64,000 bases of DNA from Gramella sp. MT6. Its GTDB lineage: Bacteria > Bacteroidota > Bacteroidia > Flavobacteriales > Flavobacteriaceae. How positions within the stretch are numbered: position 1 is the stretch's first letter; the number at the start of each line of letters is the position of its first letter. The DNA is taken from contig NZ_CP048410.1 in NCBI RefSeq assembly GCF_019357415.1, forward strand, positions 2,816,501-2,880,500, read 5' to 3'. The position numbers and the translations under genes are program-made. Below the pieces are notes generated by a model. It was not told the origin of the DNA. It searched no databases and was given only the letters and a program-made list of their open reading frames with translations. This document shows, in pieces, positions 24,782 to 35,009 of the stretch.

Positions 24782-26065
24782 ATGAATAAGATATTAAATC
24801 CTTCAAAATCAGACTGGCCTGAGATCCTGAAAAGACCAACTCAAACCGTTGCCGATATTGAGCAAACGGTCAATCAAATCTTTGATGAGATCAGGGTAAA
24901 AGGGAATTCCGCAGTTGCTAAATATACCGAGCTGTTCGATGGAATTAAATTAAATGAGCTGAAGGTTTCAGAAAATGAAGTCCAGAATGCCGATAAGGAA
25001 ATTTCAGAAGAATTAAAATCGGCTATAAAACTGGCGAAATCTAATATTGAAAAATTCCATGCGGCCCAGAGAACTGAAAAGATCAGTGTTGAAACTACTA
25101 ATGGAGTAAAATGCTGGCAGGAAAAGAAAGCGATCCAGAAAGTTGGGCTTTATATTCCGGGCGGAACGGCACCTTTATTTTCTTCGATCTTGATGCTGGC
25201 TATTCCAGCTAGGCTTGCCGGGTGTGAAGAGATCGTTTTATGCACTCCTCCGGATAAAGATGGAAACGTAAATCCGGCAATTCTGTATGCGGCCGAACTT
25301 TGTGGTGTAACTCAAATATTTAAAATTGGAGGAATTCAGGCTATTGGAGCGATGACATTTGGAACTGAAGATGTTCCGCAGGTATATAAGATATTTGGTC
25401 CTGGAAATCAGTTTGTGACGGTTGCGAAGCAGCTCGCTACAAAATATCAGGTAGCCATAGACATGCCGGCAGGCCCTTCAGAATTATTGGTATTTGCAGA
25501 TGATTCAGCAAATCCGGCTTATGTTGCTTCAGATCTTTTAAGTCAGGCAGAGCATGGAATAGATAGCCAGGTGATCATGGTTTCAACTTCAGAAAAGCTG
25601 ATCAATGCAGTTTCAGATGAGATCGAAGCCCAGGTTCAGGAGCTCCCAAGAAAAGCGATAGCTGATAAAGCTATAGAGAATTCAAGATTGATCCTGGTTA
25701 GCTCAAAAGAAGAAGCTTTGGAACTTATTAATGAATATGGTCCTGAGCATTTTATTATTTGTTCTGAAAATGAAGATTATTTTGTGCAGGGAATTGTAAA
25801 TGCCGGTTCTGTTTTTATAGGAAATTATACCCCTGAAAGTGCAGGGGATTATGCTTCCGGAACAAATCACACCTTACCCACAAATGGTTACGCCAAGCAA
25901 TATAGCGGTGTAAATCTGGATAGTTTTATGAAGACCATCACTTTTCAGAAGATCTCGGAACAGGGAATTAAAGAAATTGGACCATCCATAGAATTACTTG
26001 CTGAAGCTGAAGGTTTGCAGGCTCACAAGAATGCAGTAAGTCTAAGATTAAAAGACCTGAATTAA
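24782..26065 (+). CDS. hisD: Histidinol dehydrogenase
   Basis: Last two oxidations of the pathway, histidinol to histidine, zinc- and NAD-dependent. 427 residues. VGLYIPGGTAPLFSSILML, GPGNQFVTVAKQ and the zinc-site segment LLSQAEHGIDSQ are conserved. GPEHFIICSEN carries the catalytic Glu-His pair. The stop TAA abuts the hisC ATG directly (26065/26066). Confidence 0.97.
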   Translation: MNKILNPSKSDWPEILKRPTQTVADIEQTVNQIFDEIRVKGNSAVAKYTELFDGIKLNELKVSENEVQNADKEISEELKSAIKLAKSNIEKFHAAQRTEKISVETTNGVKCWQEKKAIQKVGLYIPGGTAPLFSSILMLAIPARLAGCEEIVLCTPPDKDGNVNPAILYAAELCGVTQIFKIGGIQAIGAMTFGTEDVPQVYKIFGPGNQFVTVAKQLATKYQVAIDMPAGPSELLVFADDSANPAYVASDLLSQAEHGIDSQVIMVSTSEKLINAVSDEIEAQVQELPRKAIADKAIENSRLILVSSKEEALELINEYGPEHFIICSENEDYFVQGIVNAGSVFIGNYTPESAGDYASGTNHTLPTNGYAKQYSGVNLDSFMKTITFQKISEQGIKEIGPSIELLAEAEGLQAHKNAVSLRLKDLN

Positions 26066-27118
26066 ATGGAGGTATTTGATTTAAATAAATTGATCAGACC
26101 AAATGTGGCGAAATTAAAGCCATATTCTTCTGCCAGAGACGAATTCAAAACTCAGGGAGCGGAAATGATCTTTCTGGATGCGAATGAGAACCCCAATGAT
26201 AATGGGCTAAACCGATATCCAGATCCGCACCAAGCTAAGGTTAAGGAAAAGCTTTCTGAAATTAAGAACGTCGTTCCATCCAATATCTTATTAGGTAATG
26301 GGAGTGATGAAGTCCTTGATCTTATTTTCAGGGCTTTCTGTGAGCCTGGAAGAGATAATATTATCTCACTACCGCCTACCTACGGCATGTATAAAGTGCT
26401 TGCCGATATCAATGATATTGAAAACAGGGAGGTTTTATTAAACCACGATTTTGAACCAGATGTTACCGCGATCTTTGAACAGGTAAGTTCCAGGACCAAG
26501 ATCATTTTTCTATGTTCACCGAATAATCCTTCCGGGAATTCATTTGAAGCGAATACAATAGAAGCGATTCTAAAAAGGTTTAATGGACTAGTGGTGATCG
26601 ATGAGGCGTATATAGATTTTTCAGAGAAAGATAGCTGGATCAACATGCTGGAAGATTTCCCTACTCTTATCATTACTCAAACTTTTTCTAAAGCTTTTGG
26701 AAAGGCAGGGATCAGGCTTGGAGTTCTATATGCTTCAGAAGAAATTATTACTATTCTGAATAAGATCAAACCTCCGTATAATGTGAATCAACTTACTCAG
26801 AATGAGTCTCTGGAAACCTTATTTGATTTAGATAAAATAAAAACACAAGTTGCTGGTATTAAGAGTGAAAGAAAGCTTTTAGTTGAACAATTACTTGAAG
26901 TTAATTTTGTTTCAAAAATATATAGATCTGACGCTAATTTTCTGCTTCTGGAAGTAGATAATGCAAACAAACGCTATGATCAATTTCTTGAAAAAGGAAT
27001 TGTTATAAGAAACAGAAGCAACCAGCCATTGTGCGAAAATTGCCTGCGAATTACTGTCGGAACTAAGGAAGAAAATAAGAAACTCATCAAAGCATTTAAA
27101 GAATTAGATAATGAATAA
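26066..27118 (+). CDS. hisC: Histidinol-phosphate aminotransferase
   Basis: PLP-dependent conversion of imidazole-acetol phosphate to histidinol phosphate. 350 residues, aminotransferase class I/II fold. It has [17 protein letters not shown], the cofactor contact [10 protein letters not shown], and the Schiff-base Lys in [16 protein letters not shown]. It overlaps hisB by eight bases. Confidence 0.96.
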   Translation: MEVFDLNKLIRPNVAKLKPYSSARDEFKTQGAEMIFLDANENPNDNGLNRYPDPHQAKVKEKLSEIKNVVPSNILLGNGSDEVLDLIFRAFCEPGRDNIISLPPTYGMYKVLADINDIENREVLLNHDFEPDVTAIFEQVSSRTKIIFLCSPNNPSGNSFEANTIEAILKRFNGLVVIDEAYIDFSEKDSWINMLEDFPTLIITQTFSKAFGKAGIRLGVLYASEEIITILNKIKPPYNVNQLTQNESLETLFDLDKIKTQVAGIKSERKLLVEQLLEVNFVSKIYRSDANFLLLEVDNANKRYDQFLEKGIVIRNRSNQPLCENCLRITVGTKEENKKLIKAFKELDNE

Positions 27119-28250
27119 ATTATTATTTATAGATCGTGACGGGACATTGATCCATGAGCCTGAGGATTATCAAATCGACAGTCTGGATAAACTTGAATTT
27201 TATCCTGAAGTTTTTACCTACCTGGGTAAAATAGCCAAAGAGCTGGATTATGAGATCGTAATGGTGACCAATCAGGACGGGCTGGGAACTGATAGTTTTC
27301 CGGAAAGCGATTTCTGGCCAATTCAGAATTTTATTATCAAAACTTTTAAGAATGAAGGGGTTGAATTTAGCGATGTATTGATAGACAGGACCTTTGCCAA
27401 AGAGAATGCACCTACCAGGAAGCCAAATACCGGTTTACTTGAAAGAAAATTCATGGATAATTCAGATTATGACCTGAAGAACTCTTTTATGGTAGGTGAC
27501 CGACTTACAGATATAGAATTTGCCATGAACTTTGGTGGTCAGGGAATTTTCATTGATAATCATGAGGAGCTCGGCGAGGATGAAGTGAAAAATGAAAAAT
27601 CTGAAGTTGAGAATAGAATAGCTTTGAAAACCAATTCATGGAAAGAGATCTATGAGTTCCTGAAATTACAGGATAGAACAGCATCTATCGAGAGAAAGAC
27701 CAATGAAACTGATATTAAAATTGAATTGAATCTCGATGGAACCGGAAAAAGTGATATAAGCACCGGTATCGACTTTTTTGATCATATGCTTGATCAGTTA
27801 GCACGTCATGGACAGATGGACATTAAAATCGCTGTTAAAGGCGATCTGGAGGTTGATGAACATCATACTATCGAAGATACTGCGATCGCTTTAGGAGAGG
27901 TCTTTAGTAAAGCACTTGGTAATAAGCTGGGTATAGAGCGATATGGATTTTGTTTACCTATGGATGATTGTCTTTCTCAGGTCGCCATCGATTTTGGCGG
28001 AAGAAACTGGCTGGTTTGGGAAGCAGATTTCAACAGGGAAATGATTGGCAAAATGCCAACAGAGATGTTCTATCATTTCTTCAAGTCTTTCACCGATGGT
28101 GCCAAAGCAAATTTGAATATTAAAGCTGAAGGTAAAAATGAGCACCATAAGATAGAAGCTATTTTTAAAGCCTTTGCAAAAGCTATAAAAATGGCGGTAA
28201 AAAGAGACACCGAAAAAATGATCTTACCATCTACAAAAGGAATGCTTTAA
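27111..28250 (+). CDS. hisB: Bifunctional histidinol-phosphatase / imidazoleglycerol-phosphate dehydratase
   Basis: 379 residues in two enzymes. The N-terminal HAD phosphatase (1-165) has [15 protein letters not shown] and [12 protein letters not shown]; it removes the phosphate of histidinol phosphate. The C-terminal IGP dehydratase (about 190-379) has [16 protein letters not shown], the metal-binding [15 protein letters not shown] and the second copy [14 protein letters not shown]. The two-domain form is as in E. coli. The TAA stop shares its last base with the hisH ATG. Confidence 0.97.
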   Translation: MNKLLFIDRDGTLIHEPEDYQIDSLDKLEFYPEVFTYLGKIAKELDYEIVMVTNQDGLGTDSFPESDFWPIQNFIIKTFKNEGVEFSDVLIDRTFAKENAPTRKPNTGLLERKFMDNSDYDLKNSFMVGDRLTDIEFAMNFGGQGIFIDNHEELGEDEVKNEKSEVENRIALKTNSWKEIYEFLKLQDRTASIERKTNETDIKIELNLDGTGKSDISTGIDFFDHMLDQLARHGQMDIKIAVKGDLEVDEHHTIEDTAIALGEVFSKALGNKLGIERYGFCLPMDDCLSQVAIDFGGRNWLVWEADFNREMIGKMPTEMFYHFFKSFTDGAKANLNIKAEGKNEHHKIEAIFKAFAKAIKMAVKRDTEKMILPSTKGML

Positions 28251-28840
28251 TGAAAATAGTAATTATAGATTACGGAGCCGGGAATATCCAAAGTATCAAA
28301 TTTGCGATAAAGCGACTTGGCTTTGTGGCTGAGCTAAGCAGTGATGCTGAAGAGATCCGGAAAGCCGATAAAGTTATATTCCCGGGTGTGGGAGAAGCAG
28401 GAAGCGCGATGAGAATGTTGCGATCAACAGGTCTTGATGAAGTAATACCCACGCTGAAGCAACCTGTTCTGGGCATTTGTCTGGGAATGCAGTTAATGTG
28501 TAATTATTCCGAGGAAGGTGATACAAAAGGCCTGGGGATCTTTGATGCCGATGTGAAACGATTTGATAATTCGGTAAAAGTTCCCCAGATTGGATGGAAC
28601 CAGATCACAAATCTTGATTCACATTTTTTCGATAATGTTGAAAACGGCGAATATGTTTACCTCGTGCATAGTTACTACGTTCCCGAATGTGCAGATGAAA
28701 TTGCCAGAACAGAATATGGTGTGAACTATTCCACGGCTTTACATCGTGATAATTTCTACGGGGTACAGTTTCACCCCGAAAAAAGCAGCAAAACAGGCGA
28801 ACAGATACTTAAAAACTTTTTGAAGCTAGAATTAAATTAA
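28250..28840 (+). CDS. hisH: Imidazole glycerol phosphate synthase, glutaminase subunit
   Basis: Class I glutamine amidotransferase that feeds ammonia to HisF. 196 residues. Catalytic triad: Cys in [10 protein letters not shown], and His and Glu in [14 protein letters not shown]. The start overlaps the hisB stop by one base, implying coupled translation. Confidence 0.97.
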   Translation: MKIVIIDYGAGNIQSIKFAIKRLGFVAELSSDAEEIRKADKVIFPGVGEAGSAMRMLRSTGLDEVIPTLKQPVLGICLGMQLMCNYSEEGDTKGLGIFDADVKRFDNSVKVPQIGWNQITNLDSHFFDNVENGEYVYLVHSYYVPECADEIARTEYGVNYSTALHRDNFYGVQFHPEKSSKTGEQILKNFLKLELN

Positions 28841-28847
28841 TACTAGA

Positions 28848-29573
28848 ATGCGAATAATACCGGCAATAGATATTATCGAAGGTAAATGTGTAAGGCTTTC
28901 AAAAGGTGATTACAATACCAAGAAAATTTATAATGAGAATCCCCTGGAGGTGGCGAAATCATTTCAGGACCACGGAATTGAATATTTACACCTGGTAGAC
29001 CTGGATGGTGCGAAGTCTAAACATATTGTAAATCATAAGATCCTTGAACAAATCGCTTCAAAAACTGATCTGAAAGTTGATTTTGGAGGCGGATTGAAAT
29101 CTGATAAAGATCTGGAGATCGCCTTTGAAAGTGGCGCGAATCAGATCACCGGTGGAAGTATTGCTGTAAAAGATCCTGATATATTTCAGAACTGGCTTCA
29201 AAAGTATGGAAGTGACAAGATCATTTTAGGAGCAGATGCAAAGAATAGAAAGATAGCAGTTTCCGGCTGGTTGGAAGATTCAGACAAGGAAATCATCCCA
29301 TTTATTCAGAATTATGAAGAGAAGGGGGCGAAATATGTGATCTGTACAGATATTTCTAAAGATGGAATGTTGGAAGGCCCATCATTTGATCTTTATGAAG
29401 AGATCCTGTCTGAAACACAAAACATCTATCTTATTGCATCCGGTGGAATTTCAGAATTTGATGAGCTGCCTAAACTGGCAGAATTAGGCTGCGAAGGAGT
29501 AATCATAGGGAAAGCGATCTATGAGAATAGGATCAGTTTAAAACAATTGGAGAATTATATTTTAAATAAATAG
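28848..29573 (+). CDS. hisA: ProFAR isomerase
   Basis: Isomerises phosphoribosyl-formimino-AICAR-P, the step before HisHF. 241 residues of TIM barrel. Catalytic Asp in the first strand ([20 protein letters not shown]) and the second in [14 protein letters not shown]. The phosphate-binding motifs VDFGGGLKS and ASGGISEF form the half-barrel repeat. hisF does not follow directly: a 135-base gap with a palindromic repeat intervenes. Confidence 0.97.
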   Translation: MRIIPAIDIIEGKCVRLSKGDYNTKKIYNENPLEVAKSFQDHGIEYLHLVDLDGAKSKHIVNHKILEQIASKTDLKVDFGGGLKSDKDLEIAFESGANQITGGSIAVKDPDIFQNWLQKYGSDKIILGADAKNRKIAVSGWLEDSDKEIIPFIQNYEEKGAKYVICTDISKDGMLEGPSFDLYEEILSETQNIYLIASGGISEFDELPKLAELGCEGVIIGKAIYENRISLKQLENYILNK

Positions 29574-29598
29574 TAGCTAGTTTACTTTAATGGAAAAG

Positions 29599-29659
29599 CG
29601 TCAAGCTGAACTTGTTTCAGCTTCTAATTTTGAGATCCTGAAACAAGTTCAGGATGACG
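29599..29659. repeat. REP-like palindromic repeat inside the his operon
   Basis: Arms of 22 bases (29599-29620 and 29638-29659) are inverted repeats of each other at 20 of 22 positions, separated by 17 bases. The core sequence is CTGAACTTGTTTCAG and its complement. I recall very similar units (CCTGAAACAAGTTCAGGATGACG-type) scattered through many bacterial genomes, including flavobacteria. There is no T-run, so it is not an ordinary terminator. It lies in the only long gap of the operon and may act as an mRNA stabiliser or processing site. Confidence 0.75.
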
Positions 29660-29708
29660 AATACTGAAACTTTCGAAAAATAAAATCTATTATCTAACAT
29701 CTAAAAAG

Positions 29709-30464
29709 ATGCTAACTAAGCGAATAATACCCTGTCTTGATATCAAAAATGGAAGGACAGTTAAAGGAGTCAATTTTGTTGACCTGAGAGATGCAGGAGA
29801 TCCCGTGGAGCTGGCTGCGGCCTATGCCGAGAAAGGTGCTGACGAACTGGTTTTTCTTGATATTTCAGCAACGGAAGAAAAACGAAAAACCCTGGCAAAG
29901 CTTGTGCTGGATGTCGCCGAACAACTCAATATTCCATTTACCGTTGGTGGCGGGATTTCTTCAGTAGAAGATGTAGATATCCTGCTTAAGAATGGAGCCG
30001 ATAAGGTTTCTATAAATTCTTCCGCAGTTAAAAACCCCGATCTTATAAATCAGCTTTCTGATAAATTTGGAAGTCAGTGTGTGGTGGTGGCGATAGACGC
30101 AAAAAATATTGATGGGAAATGGAAAGTACATCTCGTAGGAGGTAAAGTTCCTACCGAACTGGATCTTTTTGAATGGGCCAAAGAAGTTGAACAGCGCGGA
30201 GCGGGAGAGATCCTCTTTACTTCAATGGATCATGATGGTACCAAAAATGGGTTTGCGAATGAGGCTCTGGCCAGACTTTCTGAGGAATTAAATATTCCTA
30301 TTATTGCTTCCGGAGGAGCAGGAAATATTCAGCATTTTCAGGATACATTTCAGAAAGGAAAAGCAGATGCTGCTCTAGCTGCCAGTGTTTTCCATTTTAA
30401 GGAGATAGAGATCTCAGATCTTAAAAATCAACTAAGAACAGCCGGTATACCGGTGAGAATATAA
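29709..30464 (+). CDS. hisF: Imidazole glycerol phosphate synthase, cyclase subunit
   Basis: Uses ammonia from HisH to form the imidazole ring, also releasing AICAR for purine synthesis. 251 residues, TIM barrel paralogous to HisA. Catalytic Asp in [18 protein letters not shown] and the second in [10 protein letters not shown]. The phosphate sites are VGGGISS and ASGGAGN. Separated from hisA by the palindromic repeat, six bases before hisIE. Confidence 0.97.
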   Translation: MLTKRIIPCLDIKNGRTVKGVNFVDLRDAGDPVELAAAYAEKGADELVFLDISATEEKRKTLAKLVLDVAEQLNIPFTVGGGISSVEDVDILLKNGADKVSINSSAVKNPDLINQLSDKFGSQCVVVAIDAKNIDGKWKVHLVGGKVPTELDLFEWAKEVEQRGAGEILFTSMDHDGTKNGFANEALARLSEELNIPIIASGGAGNIQHFQDTFQKGKADAALAASVFHFKEIEISDLKNQLRTAGIPVRI

Positions 30465-30469
30465 AGAAA

Positions 30470-31090
30470 ATGAATATAGATTTCAATAAGAACAGCGATG
30501 GCCTGGTTCCGGCAATAATCCAGGATTCAATTACAAAAAAGGTACTGATGTTAGGCTACATGAATGAGGAAGCCTTTCTGAAAACCAACCAGACAAAAAA
30601 AGTTACTTTTTATAGTAGAACTAAAGAGCGATTATGGACGAAAGGTGAGGAAAGCGGTATTTTTCTACATCTGGTAAATATAAAACTGGATTGTGATAAC
30701 GACACCCTTTTGGTGGAAGTAAATCCGGAAGGTCCTGTATGTCATAAGGGAACCGATACCTGCTGGGCTGAAGGAAATACTGTAGAATATGGTTTTCTTT
30801 CGAAACTTGAAGGAATTATTGAAAGTCGTCAAAAATTAAGTGAAACCGAGCCAGGATTGCGAAAGGAAAACGAAAATAGCTATGTTACTTCACTTTTTGA
30901 TGCAGGAATTAATAAGATCGCTCAGAAAGTAGGAGAGGAGGCTGTAGAAACAGTGATCGAGGCCAAAGATGATAATGATGACCTATTTCTTAATGAAAGT
31001 GCCGATTTGCTTTTTCATTACTTGATATTACTAAAAGCAAAAGGATTTGGATTGAAAGATATAGTAAAAGTACTGGAGGGAAGACATTAG
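30470..31090 (+). CDS. hisIE: Bifunctional phosphoribosyl-AMP cyclohydrolase / phosphoribosyl-ATP pyrophosphatase
   Basis: Steps two and three of the pathway in one protein of 206 residues. HisI (about 1-105) has MLGYMNEEAFLKT, TKGEESG and the zinc/magnesium motifs DCDNDTLLVEV and CHKGTDTCW. HisE (about 112-206) has the helical NTP-pyrophosphatase pattern KVGEEAVETVIEAKDDN and NESADLLFHYLILL. It is the last gene of the operon. Its stop overlaps that of the convergent pirin gene by three bases, and no terminator hairpin is visible. Confidence 0.97.
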   Translation: MNIDFNKNSDGLVPAIIQDSITKKVLMLGYMNEEAFLKTNQTKKVTFYSRTKERLWTKGEESGIFLHLVNIKLDCDNDTLLVEVNPEGPVCHKGTDTCWAEGNTVEYGFLSKLEGIIESRQKLSETEPGLRKENENSYVTSLFDAGINKIAQKVGEEAVETVIEAKDDNDDLFLNESADLLFHYLILLKAKGFGLKDIVKVLEGRH

Positions 31091-31941
31091 TCTTCCCAGC
31101 CACCCATTTTTCCTGATTTATAATCTTCGTAAGCCTGGTGGATCTCATCTTCGGAATTCATAACGAACGGTCCGCCAAATACCACCTTTTCATCAAATGG
31201 TTCTGCATGCCCAAGAAGGAGTATACTTTTTTCTGTAGCTTTAATATTTAGAATTTCACTGTTTTTAGAAAATTCAGCGAGATGTAATCTTGGAACATTG
31301 ATCTCGTTCACTTCAAGTTCACCATCAATAACATAAAAGAAAATATTATCAGATTTAGGGATCTCCAGTTGAATTTCGGAATCTTTTTCAAAGTGCACCG
31401 TAGATAAGTTTACTGAAGTGGGAGTGTCAAATGCTCCTCTAATTCCTTTAAAATTTCCTGAAACTACCTGAGCCCTGATTGTTTCTTCTTCATTTTTCCA
31501 GGTTGAAATCTGTTCTTTTTGAAGTCCGTGGTAGGTGGGTTGCATCATTTTCAGTCTTTTAGGTAAATTGACCCACAACTGTAAAATTTCCAGTGGGCCA
31601 CCTTCCTCTTTAAACTTCTGGGAAGACACTTCCGCGTGAATAAGTCCGCTACCGGCAGTCATCCATTGAACGCCACCACTTTCAATAACGTTTTTATGGC
31701 CGCTACTATCCTTATGTGCAATGTCGCCGTCAAGGATAAAAGTTACCGTTTCCATCCCGCGATGAGGATGCGGTCCAAAAGGCAAACCATTATTATTTGG
31801 TGGATACTTTTGAGGTCCGTGATGATTCAGAAATATAAATGGATCTATCATTTGCAGGTTACGGCTGGGAAGAGGAGACCATGTTTCAAGATCCCCCATA
31901 GGACGATACTCCGCTTTATGCAGTTTCTTAATATTCCTCAT
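31087..31941 (-). CDS. Pirin-family bicupin
   Basis: 284 residues with two cupin domains. The N-terminal metal site is FGPHPHRGMETVTF plus later His and Glu ligands (GGVQWMTAGSGLIHAE). Pirins are nuclear cofactors in eukaryotes, and some bacterial members have quercetinase activity; the function here is unknown. It lies 9 bases downstream of the NYN-LOTUS gene and is probably its operon partner. It converges with hisIE, and the 3' ends overlap. Confidence 0.93.
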   Translation of the reverse strand: MRNIKKLHKAEYRPMGDLETWSPLPSRNLQMIDPFIFLNHHGPQKYPPNNNGLPFGPHPHRGMETVTFILDGDIAHKDSSGHKNVIESGGVQWMTAGSGLIHAEVSSQKFKEEGGPLEILQLWVNLPKRLKMMQPTYHGLQKEQISTWKNEEETIRAQVVSGNFKGIRGAFDTPTSVNLSTVHFEKDSEIQLEIPKSDNIFFYVIDGELEVNEINVPRLHLAEFSKNSEILNIKATEKSILLLGHAEPFDEKVVFGGPFVMNSEDEIHQAYEDYKSGKMGGWED

Positions 31942-31950
31942 TTTAAAAGT

Positions 31951-32688
31951 CTATTTATTTCTAACGTAAATTAATTTGAATTTGGAATTAGCATTTTCCC
32001 TGGACTCGATCTCAAATTTATCTATAGAGTTTATCATAGGAGTCAGCTTTTGGAATCCGTAATTCCTTGAGTCAAAATTAGGTTGCTTTTTCTGAAGTAA
32101 ACTTCCCACATCTCCTAGAAAAGCCCAGCCATCTTCATCGGCTACATCAGATATAGTATGAGATATGAGTCTAATCACTTTTGGAGTGATCTTATCTAAG
32201 TTCTGCTTTTTAGTGCCTTTTTCTTTATTGCTTTTATCACTCTCAGACTCCTTAGTGTTATTCTTAAGGATCTCGATATAAATGAATTTATCGCATGCCA
32301 CAATAAAAGGATCTGGAGTCTTTTTCTCGCCGATGCCGATAACCTTCATACTAGCTTCTCGAAGCCTCGTAGCCAAGCGGGTAAAATCTGAATCACTTGA
32401 AACCAGGCAGAATCCATCAACTTTGTTGGAATATAGAATATCCATCGCATCGATGATCATGGCAGAATCTGTCGCATTTTTTCCCTGTGTATAACCGTAT
32501 TGTTGAATAGGATGGATAGCGTTCTCTAAGAGAACATTCTTCCATTTATTTAAATGAGGTTTGGTCCAGTCACCATAGATTCTTTTGATCGTAGGGTTGC
32601 CATATTTGGCAATTTCTTCCATCATTTCCTTTACATGAGCAGATGGTATATTGTCGCCGTCTATAAGTACAGCTAAATTTGTTTCCAT
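31951..32688 (-). CDS. NYN-domain (PIN-like) protein with C-terminal LOTUS/OST-HTH domain
   Basis: 245 residues. The NYN domain (about 1-150) has acidic catalytic-type residues in AVLIDGDNIPSA, TDSAMIIDAMDIL and LVSSDSDFTRLATRLRE, the pattern of PIN-like ribonucleases. A basic linker follows, then an OST-HTH/LOTUS domain (about 175-245: SDVADEDGWAFLGDVGSLLQ). NYN-LOTUS proteins are thought to act on RNA. It is upstream of pirin and downstream of the baeRF-like gene on the same strand, separated from the latter by a terminator. Confidence 0.9.
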   Translation of the reverse strand: METNLAVLIDGDNIPSAHVKEMMEEIAKYGNPTIKRIYGDWTKPHLNKWKNVLLENAIHPIQQYGYTQGKNATDSAMIIDAMDILYSNKVDGFCLVSSDSDFTRLATRLREASMKVIGIGEKKTPDPFIVACDKFIYIEILKNNTKESESDKSNKEKGTKKQNLDKITPKVIRLISHTISDVADEDGWAFLGDVGSLLQKKQPNFDSRNYGFQKLTPMINSIDKFEIESRENANSKFKLIYVRNK

Positions 32689-32762
32689 TAATTTTTATTT
32701 ATTTGGGTGACTAAAGTTAAGATTAAAATATTAGTCCTTTCTTATTCAGCCAAAAATATATT

Positions 32763-32793
32763 AAAATGGGCCTGCAAGTTAGTTACAGGCCCA
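32763..32793 (-). terminator. Terminator of the baeRF-like gene
   Basis: TGGGCCTG (32767-32774) pairs with CAGGCCCA (32786-32793) with an 11-base loop. On the minus strand it is followed by a T-rich tract. It lies just after the stop of the baeRF-like gene. Confidence 0.75.
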
Positions 32794-32802
32794 TCGATTA
32801 TT

Positions 32803-33957
32803 TTAGAATCTCAATAAAGCATTCATTTTTGATTTCTTTTGCGGCATGAACTCATGTTCCACTAGATAGACTTTTCCACCCATTTCAATCGTTTTTTTGG
32901 CAGCGAGGTTCAATAAAGATATGCTTCCATTCTTTCTGTCCTCTGAAAATTCCACCTTCATTTCATCTTCTTTATAATCTCCCCAGATCTCAGCCCGGTT
33001 TTCAATAAATAAAGTATCTATTTTTCCTTGATAAACAGCAGGAATGATATCGCTCACTGCAGAAGTGGTATTTTCGGTTTGACTTAGCTCTTTATACTTT
33101 TCGATCTTTTCATTCCTGTTCTCATTTAGATAAGGCTCCACCACTTCCATTGCTTTTTGATGTATGCCTAAGAGATCAGAGTCATTCGGGTTTCCGGGAA
33201 TTACTTCGTCCATCAAGTGATTGTAAGTGTTCGCATCTTTATAAATTGGAAACAGGTAATCCTGACAATAAACTACCAATGGTAATTTTTCCCGGGTTAG
33301 ATAGTCTTTCAACCCTTGGTCTACTGCTCTGAAGAACTGTTTGATCTCCGTTTTTTCATCACGCTCACTTCCTCCATGTCCATGAAACTGGGTCTTATCT
33401 CCGCCTTCTCCCTGAGTCCTGAACTGCAAGGCTTTTTCTTTAAAATCGAAACCAACCCTTTCTTCCAGTCGGGAAGGGGTGAGGTCATCAATTTCAACAG
33501 GTGCTATGCTATATTTTGAAGCTTCAAAGAGACTTACTTTTTCAAGTTGAATAGCAAGAATATTGAACTTCCCGTCGCCTGTCATTGCCGGAACTAGAGG
33601 TTTTACGTAAAACTCCTCTGAAATATAGTGGTAAGCTTCAAAATTCACTGGTAAAGTATAGCTTTCAAAAAAATCTGGAGAAGCAAAAATGGCCAGACCA
33701 TCAGACTGATGTCTCCAAAAGTCCCGGTCTTCCAGAAGTTCCTGGATAGGTTTCCCTATTTTTTCTATAACGCTTTCTTCAACATTATCTTCTTTTAGTT
33801 TTTTACGGATCTGTACCCATTCACAATGTAAATGCTTTTTATTTTTTTCCTCGAGTACTTCTTTCCCGGCCCGCTGTGTAGGTATAAATATGGAAACACA
33901 AGTGTCACTCTTTATATTGGCCAGTTTTTTGAATTCTTGTTCATTAATCATCGACAT
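32803..33957 (-). CDS. baeRF-like protein (bacterial relative of archaeo-eukaryotic release factor domains)
   Basis: 384 residues, no signal peptide or membrane segment. The overall pattern (N-terminal VSIFIPTQRAGKEVLEEKNK, middle LAIFASPDFFESYTLP and FNILAIQLEKVSLFEA, C-terminal GKIDTLFIENRAEIWGDY) fits the baeRF family, which is related to eRF1, Pelota and eL30-like domains. A Gly/His-rich loop (FHGHGGSERDE) near residue 190 sits where release factors carry catalytic loops; there is no GGQ. A role in ribosome rescue or RNA handling is suggested for the family but unproven. Confidence 0.75.
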   Translation of the reverse strand: MSMINEQEFKKLANIKSDTCVSIFIPTQRAGKEVLEEKNKKHLHCEWVQIRKKLKEDNVEESVIEKIGKPIQELLEDRDFWRHQSDGLAIFASPDFFESYTLPVNFEAYHYISEEFYVKPLVPAMTGDGKFNILAIQLEKVSLFEASKYSIAPVEIDDLTPSRLEERVGFDFKEKALQFRTQGEGGDKTQFHGHGGSERDEKTEIKQFFRAVDQGLKDYLTREKLPLVVYCQDYLFPIYKDANTYNHLMDEVIPGNPNDSDLLGIHQKAMEVVEPYLNENRNEKIEKYKELSQTENTTSAVSDIIPAVYQGKIDTLFIENRAEIWGDYKEDEMKVEFSEDRKNGSISLLNLAAKKTIEMGGKVYLVEHEFMPQKKSKMNALLRF

Positions 33958-34091
33958 ATCTAATATATTTTTCGGTTAATTTAACCTATAAGATACGCCT
34001 TACCAGAGCCACATCAAAGCCCTAAGCCGCTGTGTTGTGCTAAATATTTCTTAATAATTATCAAAGTTTATTTAAACGAAACTGAATGGTT

Positions 34092-34970
34092 CTACAGTTC
34101 GTCGTCTGGTTCCACGTGAATTAAAACATCTGCAACCTGTGGTAGTTTTTCCAGGATACCGTCTTTTACTCTATGTGCGATATCATGCCCTGTTTTTACA
34201 CTTATTTTAGCATCTACCGCTATATGAAGGTCTACGTGATAGGTCATTCCGGTCTTTCTAATGAAGCATTTTTCGGTATCCACAACTCCGTCAATTTTCT
34301 GGGCAATTTCCCTGATCTCTAATTCAACATCATCATATCTATGCTCATCCATCACTTCACCTAGAGCCGGTCTTAAGATGAGATAAGCATTAAAAAGGAT
34401 AAATCCTGAAGCGAACAAAGCAGCCCAGTCGTCTGCATTTTCATAACCCTTGCCCAAAAAGAGCGCAATAGAAATCCCGATAAATGCCATTAGGGAAGTT
34501 ATAGCATCGCTGCGATGATGCCAGGCATCTGCCTTTAAGGCTGAACTATTAATTTCGGTTCCCTTTTTTGAAACGAACCGGTATGAAATTTCCTTGATCA
34601 GGATAATTACCATAAGAACTACCAGGGTATACGGTTCCGGAACTTCATGAGGTGTTTGTATATTCTCAATACTTTCATAAGCAATTACAGTAGCAGAAAC
34701 TATTAGAAATCCTACCACCATGAAGGTAATAAGTGGCTCGGCTTTTCCATGGCCATAGGGATGATTCTCATCAGCAGGTTTGTTGGCATATCTCAAACCG
34801 AGAAGAACCAGCAAAGAAGAAAAAACATCGGTAGTAGATTCTATTGCATCTGCGATAAGCGCATAGGAATTTCCAAAAATACCGGTTACTGCCTTAGCAA
34901 TTGCTAAAAGGGCATTTCCTGCAATACTAAAATAGGAGGCTTTAACCGCTTCCCGGTAACCCGGCTGCAT
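34092..34970 (-). CDS. Cation diffusion facilitator transporter
   Basis: Proton-coupled efflux of divalent metal ions (Zn, Co, Fe, Mn class) across the inner membrane. 292 residues. Six membrane segments, with the metal sites LIADAIESTTDVFSS in the second segment and ADAWHHRSDAITS in the fifth. A C-terminal cytosolic ferredoxin-like domain has TYHVDLHIAVDA. The first site carries Glu where zinc exporters often have His, a variation that may shift metal preference. Transcribed after the TauE/SafE gene, 39 bases apart. Confidence 0.93.
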   Translation of the reverse strand: MQPGYREAVKASYFSIAGNALLAIAKAVTGIFGNSYALIADAIESTTDVFSSLLVLLGLRYANKPADENHPYGHGKAEPLITFMVVGFLIVSATVIAYESIENIQTPHEVPEPYTLVVLMVIILIKEISYRFVSKKGTEINSSALKADAWHHRSDAITSLMAFIGISIALFLGKGYENADDWAALFASGFILFNAYLILRPALGEVMDEHRYDDVELEIREIAQKIDGVVDTEKCFIRKTGMTYHVDLHIAVDAKISVKTGHDIAHRVKDGILEKLPQVADVLIHVEPDDEL

Positions 34971-35009
34971 AACGTAGTTTTTTGGAGATTACAAAATTAA
35001 AATAATAAG

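Noticed and set aside
29599-29659. Palindrome as a rho-independent terminator of hisA
   Set aside because: There is no T-run and the operon continues with hisF in the same direction.
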